Below are positions 60,520-64,000 of a DNA stretch of 64,000 bases, in pieces. Each line of letters opens with the position of its first letter. Within the stretch, counting starts at the first letter, position 1. The stretch comes from SIG480 sp045537045 (GTDB lineage: Bacteria > Bacillota > Clostridia > Oscillospirales > JAAYXM01). Below the pieces are notes generated by a model, which had not been told where the DNA came from, ran no database searches, and was given only the letters and a program-made list of their open reading frames with translations. A program made the translations under genes and the position numbers. The DNA lies in NCBI GenBank assembly GCA_045537045.1, contig JAZSOS010000043.1:62001-126000 (forward strand), given 5' to 3'.

Positions 60520-61812
60520 TTGAGTGCATATATAAAAGAAGTAGAGGCGGGAAGTCCGGCAGAGCGAGCTGGTATCGTCGCAGGGGACGAGCTTGTTTCA
60601 ATAAATGGGCATAACATCCGCGATGTCCTTGACTATAAGTTTTATTCATATGATAAGCACCTTAAAATAGAGCTTACCCGTAAAAAGATAAAAGTGAAAA
60701 AAGACGAGGGTGAGGATCTCGGACTTGTCTTTGAGACATATCTTATGGATAAGGCAAAAAGATGTGCAAACAATTGCGTGTTCTGCTTTGTTGATCAGAT
60801 GCCAAAAGGAATGCGTGAAACGCTTTACTTTAAAGACGATGACGCGCGTATGTCGTTCCTTCTGGGAAACTACATCACACTTACGAACCTGTCCGAAGAG
60901 GATATAGAGCGCATAATCCGTATGCATATAAGTCCGGTTAATATCTCCGTTCATGCGACGGACCCCGAGGTGCGCAAAAAGATGGTCAGAAATCCGCGTG
61001 CAGGGGAATGTTTTGAAATAATGCGCCGATTCACAGAAGCCGGAATATCGCTTAACTGTCAGATTGTTGTATGCCCCGGACTCAATGACGGAGGGATTTT
61101 GCAAAATTCCATTTCCGATATGCTTTCCCTTGGTGAGTGTATCGAAAGTATAGCGGTTGTTCCGGTAGGAATAACAAAATACCGCGATGGGTTATATCCG
61201 ATTGTGCCGATGACTCCGGAGAATGCCGCACAGACCGTACGTATCGTTGAAGAAATCGGTGAAAAAACGAAAATACAGCGCGGTGATCGCGTTGTTTATG
61301 CCGCGGATGAGCTGTATATTAAGGCGGGAATAAGCCTTCCGGAGGACAGTTATTACGACGGATATCCTCAGCTGGATAATGGTGTCGGACTTATGACACT
61401 TCTGCATGAGGAATTTCGAGATGCGCTTGAGTATATGGAACTCCCTGAGCATGTTGAGGGTTTTTGTGTGGCAACCGGTGTTTCTGCCGCACCTTTTATA
61501 AGAAAACTGATTGACGAATTGAAAGAAAAGTGCGATAATATAGACAGTGCAGAAGTTTACGCAGTGAAAAATAACTTTTTCGGAGAAACTATTGACGTTG
61601 CAGGTCTTGTCACTGGGCGTGATTTGATTGAAACACTGCGCGGGAAAAGGCTGGCAAAAAGACTGCTTATCCCCAGCGTAATGCTGCGACACGGTGAAAA
61701 TGTTTTTCTGGACGATATAAACGTAACTGATGTTGAACGCGAGCTTGGAGTGACAGTTGTTCCGGTTGAAAATGACGGTGGACAGCTGCTTGATGCAATG
61801 CTCGCATTATAG
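60520..61812 (+). CDS. PDZ/radical-SAM protein with DUF512 domain
   Basis: A 430-residue protein of unknown substrate. An N-terminal PDZ-like domain (AYIKEVEAGSPAERAGIVAG, DELVSING) is followed by a Cys motif (CANNCVFCFVDQ, Cx3Cx2C) as in radical-SAM or related FeS oxidoreductases, and the DUF512 region at the C-terminus (DVAGLVTGRDLIETL, IPSVMLRHGENVFLDD). This architecture is widespread in Clostridia, nearly always beside der. TTG start seven bases after GGGGAG. Function is not established. Confidence 0.88.
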   Translation: MSAYIKEVEAGSPAERAGIVAGDELVSINGHNIRDVLDYKFYSYDKHLKIELTRKKIKVKKDEGEDLGLVFETYLMDKAKRCANNCVFCFVDQMPKGMRETLYFKDDDARMSFLLGNYITLTNLSEEDIERIIRMHISPVNISVHATDPEVRKKMVRNPRAGECFEIMRRFTEAGISLNCQIVVCPGLNDGGILQNSISDMLSLGECIESIAVVPVGITKYRDGLYPIVPMTPENAAQTVRIVEEIGEKTKIQRGDRVVYAADELYIKAGISLPEDSYYDGYPQLDNGVGLMTLLHEEFRDALEYMELPEHVEGFCVATGVSAAPFIRKLIDELKEKCDNIDSAEVYAVKNNFFGETIDVAGLVTGRDLIETLRGKRLAKRLLIPSVMLRHGENVFLDDINVTDVERELGVTVVPVENDGGQLLDAMLAL

Positions 61813-61826
61813 GAGGTTTTGGATAA

Positions 61827-63152
61827 ATGGGAAAGGCTGTTGTAGCGATAGTCGGAAGGCCTAACGTCGGAAAATCAATGCTTTTCAATAAGCTTATCGG
61901 AAAAAGAATGTCAATTGTAGAGGACACTCCCGGTGTGACCCGCGACAGACTGTACGCAGATTGCGAGTGGGCAGGCAGAACCTTTACATTGGTTGATACA
62001 GGCGGGATAGAACCGCAGACAGACAGCGAAATTCTTCGTTTTATGCGTGACCAGGCTGAAATTGCGGTTCAGAATGCCGATGTTATTGTGTTTATGACGG
62101 ATTTAAAAACCGGACTTACCGCGGCGGATCAGGATGTTGCAAGTATGCTTCTCCGCTCTAATAAACCAATTGTGCTTGCTGTTAACAAATCTGATACCGT
62201 CGGCACGCCACCGCCGGAGTTTTATGAGTTTTACAATCTCGGTCTCGGTGATCCTATTGCTGTGTCTGCAGTTCACGGTCACGGCACAGGTGATCTGCTT
62301 GACCGTTGCATTGAATATTTCCCGGATGAAAACGAAGCTGATGAAGAGGGGGAGGGAATAAAGGTCGCTCTCATCGGAAAACCGAATGTCGGAAAATCCT
62401 CGCTTACGAACAAAATTCTCGGAGAAGAGCGTGTTATTGTAAGTGATATGGCGGGAACAACGCGTGATGCGGTTGACTCGTCATTTGAAAACGAATACGG
62501 GAAATACGTATTTATCGACACAGCGGGTATCCGTAAAAAGTCAAAGGTAAATGATGATATAGAAAAATTCTCAGTTCTTCGCGCATCTCTTGCTGTTGAA
62601 AGAAGTGACGTGTGCCTTATTATGATCGATGCGCAGGAGGGTGTTACTGAGCAGGACACAAAGGTCGCAGGTCTTGCGCATGATGCCGGAAAGGCGTGTA
62701 TAATTGTAGTTAATAAATGGGATCTGGTCGAAAAGGACGATAAGACCTTGCGTAAGGAAGAAGAGAAAATCCGCAAGGATTTAGCGTATATGACATACGC
62801 CCCCATTCTCTTTATCTCCGCAAAAACAGGTCAGCGCGTCGGAAAGCTTTTTGAAATGATAAATTCTGTTTATGCCGAAAGCTCAAAGCGTATCACGACG
62901 GGAATGCTCAATAACGTTCTTGCGGATGCGGTTGCAAGGGTTCAGCCACCGACAGACCGCGGTAAAAGGCTTAAGGTGTATTACATTACCCAGACGGGTG
63001 TGCGTCCGCCAAACTTCGTTATTTTCTGTAACGACGCAAAGCTGTTCCATTTCTCGTATCAGAGATATCTTGAAAATAAGCTCCGTGAGGTTTTTGGATT
63101 TGAAGGAACACCGATACGCGTTGTCATAAGACAGAAAGGGGAGAACGGTTAA
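61827..63152 (+). CDS. der: GTPase Der (EngA)
   Basis: A 441-residue tandem GTPase for 50S assembly. First G domain: GRPNVGKSMLFNKL, DTGGIE, NKSD. Second: GKPNVGKSSLTNKI, DTAGIRKKS, NKWDLV. A C-terminal KH-like domain follows. The ATG follows TAGGAGG. The order der-plsY-gpsA is conserved in Firmicutes. Confidence 0.98.
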   Translation: MGKAVVAIVGRPNVGKSMLFNKLIGKRMSIVEDTPGVTRDRLYADCEWAGRTFTLVDTGGIEPQTDSEILRFMRDQAEIAVQNADVIVFMTDLKTGLTAADQDVASMLLRSNKPIVLAVNKSDTVGTPPPEFYEFYNLGLGDPIAVSAVHGHGTGDLLDRCIEYFPDENEADEEGEGIKVALIGKPNVGKSSLTNKILGEERVIVSDMAGTTRDAVDSSFENEYGKYVFIDTAGIRKKSKVNDDIEKFSVLRASLAVERSDVCLIMIDAQEGVTEQDTKVAGLAHDAGKACIIVVNKWDLVEKDDKTLRKEEEKIRKDLAYMTYAPILFISAKTGQRVGKLFEMINSVYAESSKRITTGMLNNVLADAVARVQPPTDRGKRLKVYYITQTGVRPPNFVIFCNDAKLFHFSYQRYLENKLREVFGFEGTPIRVVIRQKGENG

Positions 63153-63153
63153 G

Positions 63154-63780
63154 ATGAATTTTATAGTAAGATGCACTATAGCAGTCGTGCTTGCATATCT
63201 TCTTGGAAGTCTTAATTCCGCAATTATCGTATCACGGTTTACTATGAAAAATGATATAAGAAAATTCGGCAGCGGAAACGCAGGAACAACAAATGCACTC
63301 CGTGTTATGGGATGGCCCAAAACCGTATTCGTTATATTGGGTGACATCCTCAAAAACGTTGTTGCAATGCTTCTTATAAAGCCGATTATGGGGAATTATG
63401 ATATCGGACTTGCTCAGGTTTTAGCTGGAATTGCGTGCATTCTGGGACATTCTTTTCCGGTATATTTCGGATTTCGCGGTGGAAAAGGTGTTCTTTCTAC
63501 CGCAACGGTTGCATGGTGTATTGACTGGCGTATATCTCTCATTGCAATAATTGCTTTCATTGTGGTCGTTGCAATTACGAAATACGTATCTCTCGGTTCG
63601 ATAATTGCCGTATGTACGGCGCCGTTCCAGTTTGCGCTTTTTCATGGTGTAGGAGCCGATAACCTGAAATTTATATTCTTTGGTCTTTTCGTGGCAATAT
63701 TTGTAACTTATTTGCATCGTCCTAATATAAAACGGCTTGCAGATGGAACAGAAAACAAGCTCAGTTTTAAAAAGAAATAA
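63154..63780 (+). CDS. plsY: Glycerol-3-phosphate acyltransferase PlsY
   Basis: A 208-residue membrane protein with five to six helices that adds an acyl group from acyl phosphate to glycerol 3-phosphate, the first phospholipid step. Motifs: GSLNSAIIVSR, GSGNAGTTNALRVMGW and YFGFRGGKGVLSTATV. It follows der by one base and precedes gpsA, which supplies its substrate. Confidence 0.96.
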   Translation: MNFIVRCTIAVVLAYLLGSLNSAIIVSRFTMKNDIRKFGSGNAGTTNALRVMGWPKTVFVILGDILKNVVAMLLIKPIMGNYDIGLAQVLAGIACILGHSFPVYFGFRGGKGVLSTATVAWCIDWRISLIAIIAFIVVVAITKYVSLGSIIAVCTAPFQFALFHGVGADNLKFIFFGLFVAIFVTYLHRPNIKRLADGTENKLSFKKK

Positions 63781-63810
63781 CCGTATAAAGCAGTAAAAGG
63801 AGATTTTGAG

Positions 63811-64000
63811 ATGAAAATTACTGTAGTAGGAAGCGGGGGTTGGGGAACAGCACTCGCCGTAATGCTCGCTAAAAACGGAAATGATGTTACGTTGTGGTCG
63901 TTTGAAAAGCAGGAGTTTCAACGGTTGTATAACGACCGTGAAAACAGAGCTTTTCTTCCGGGAGTACTCTTTCCCGATGGGCTTAAATGTACGGATGATT
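63811..64000 (+). CDS. gpsA: Glycerol-3-phosphate dehydrogenase, N-terminus only
   Basis: The gene is cut by the window end after 63 codons. It begins MKITVVGSGGWGTALAVMLA, the GxGxxG nucleotide site of GpsA, with the typical NRENRAFLPG region visible in part (here DRENRAFLPGVLFP). It makes sn-glycerol 3-phosphate for PlsY. AAAGGAG precedes the ATG. Confidence 0.95.
   Translation, partial: MKITVVGSGGWGTALAVMLAKNGNDVTLWSFEKQEFQRLYNDRENRAFLPGVLFPDGLKCTDD

Noticed and set aside
1..64000. tRNA, rRNA, CRISPR array, insertion sequence or prophage
   Set aside because: Intergenic gaps are short and show no cloverleaf, no regular spacer array, and no transposase or phage gene.

Overview
The window is about 64 kb of chromosome from a spore-forming, anaerobic, low-to-middle-GC Firmicute of class Clostridia. 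An Oscillospirales-like gut lineage is my best guess; that placement is inference. The evidence is PolC, MutS2, YlxM, RNase M5, the sporulation genes spoIIAA/spoIIAB, spoIIR, ylbJ and a spoIVFA/spoIVFB-like pair, pyruvate formate-lyase, and a Crh-like HPr. TTG and GTG starts behind strong Shine-Dalgarno sequences are common. No tRNA, rRNA, CRISPR array, insertion sequence or prophage is visible.

Layout. 1-418 (minus): start of the spoIIA operon. 542-4149 (minus): response regulator, sensor kinase and HtrA protease, an envelope-stress operon. 4337-6467: two tandem FemAB-type peptidoglycan aminoacyltransferases. 6520-7899 (minus): a small Cys protein and YlbJ. 8008-15058: rlmB, a degenerate P-type-ATPase-like membrane protein, era, recO, mutS2. 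15195-18997: Crh-like HPr, uvrC, rsmD, coaD and a coiled-coil protein. 19054-22003: PQ-loop protein, LysR regulator, rsmE, an RluB-type synthase. 22093-25203 (minus): pflA and a pyruvate formate-lyase split into two genes. 25431-28033: a CPA2 antiporter and a ClC channel or antiporter. 28144-29533 (minus): spoIIR and a DUF6062-like gene; then an OGG1-type glycosylase (plus).

30694-41170 is the Firmicute block pyrH-frr-uppS-cdsA-dxr-rseP-ispG-polC, joining pyrimidine metabolism, ribosome recycling, lipid and isoprenoid synthesis, membrane proteolysis and replication. Then come a GNAT protein, fba, comEC, holA, rnmV and spoIVFA/spoIVFB. 48251-51895 (minus) is ylxM-ffh-rpsP-khpA-rimM-trmD. 52138-54966 is a single AT-rich accessory gene coding for a 942-residue zinc-ribbon/Sel1/CFI-box protein; a large structured inverted-repeat element lies upstream of it. 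55393-64000 returns to core genes: ymfF/ymfH-like M16 pair, lgt, folD, DUF177-rpmF, a PDZ/DUF512 radical-SAM protein, der, plsY, gpsA.

Most worth a second look: (a) a 153-bp dispersed repeat in two copies, each ending in an outward promoter that appears to drive the next gene (rsmE and the glycosylase); (b) the P-type-ATPase homologue lacking phosphorylation and actuator motifs; (c) the two-gene pyruvate formate-lyase; (d) HPr with Arg in place of the phosphocarrier His; (e) a sigma-F-like spoIIR promoter inside a terminator hairpin; (f) the CFI-box accessory gene and its flanking structured DNA.
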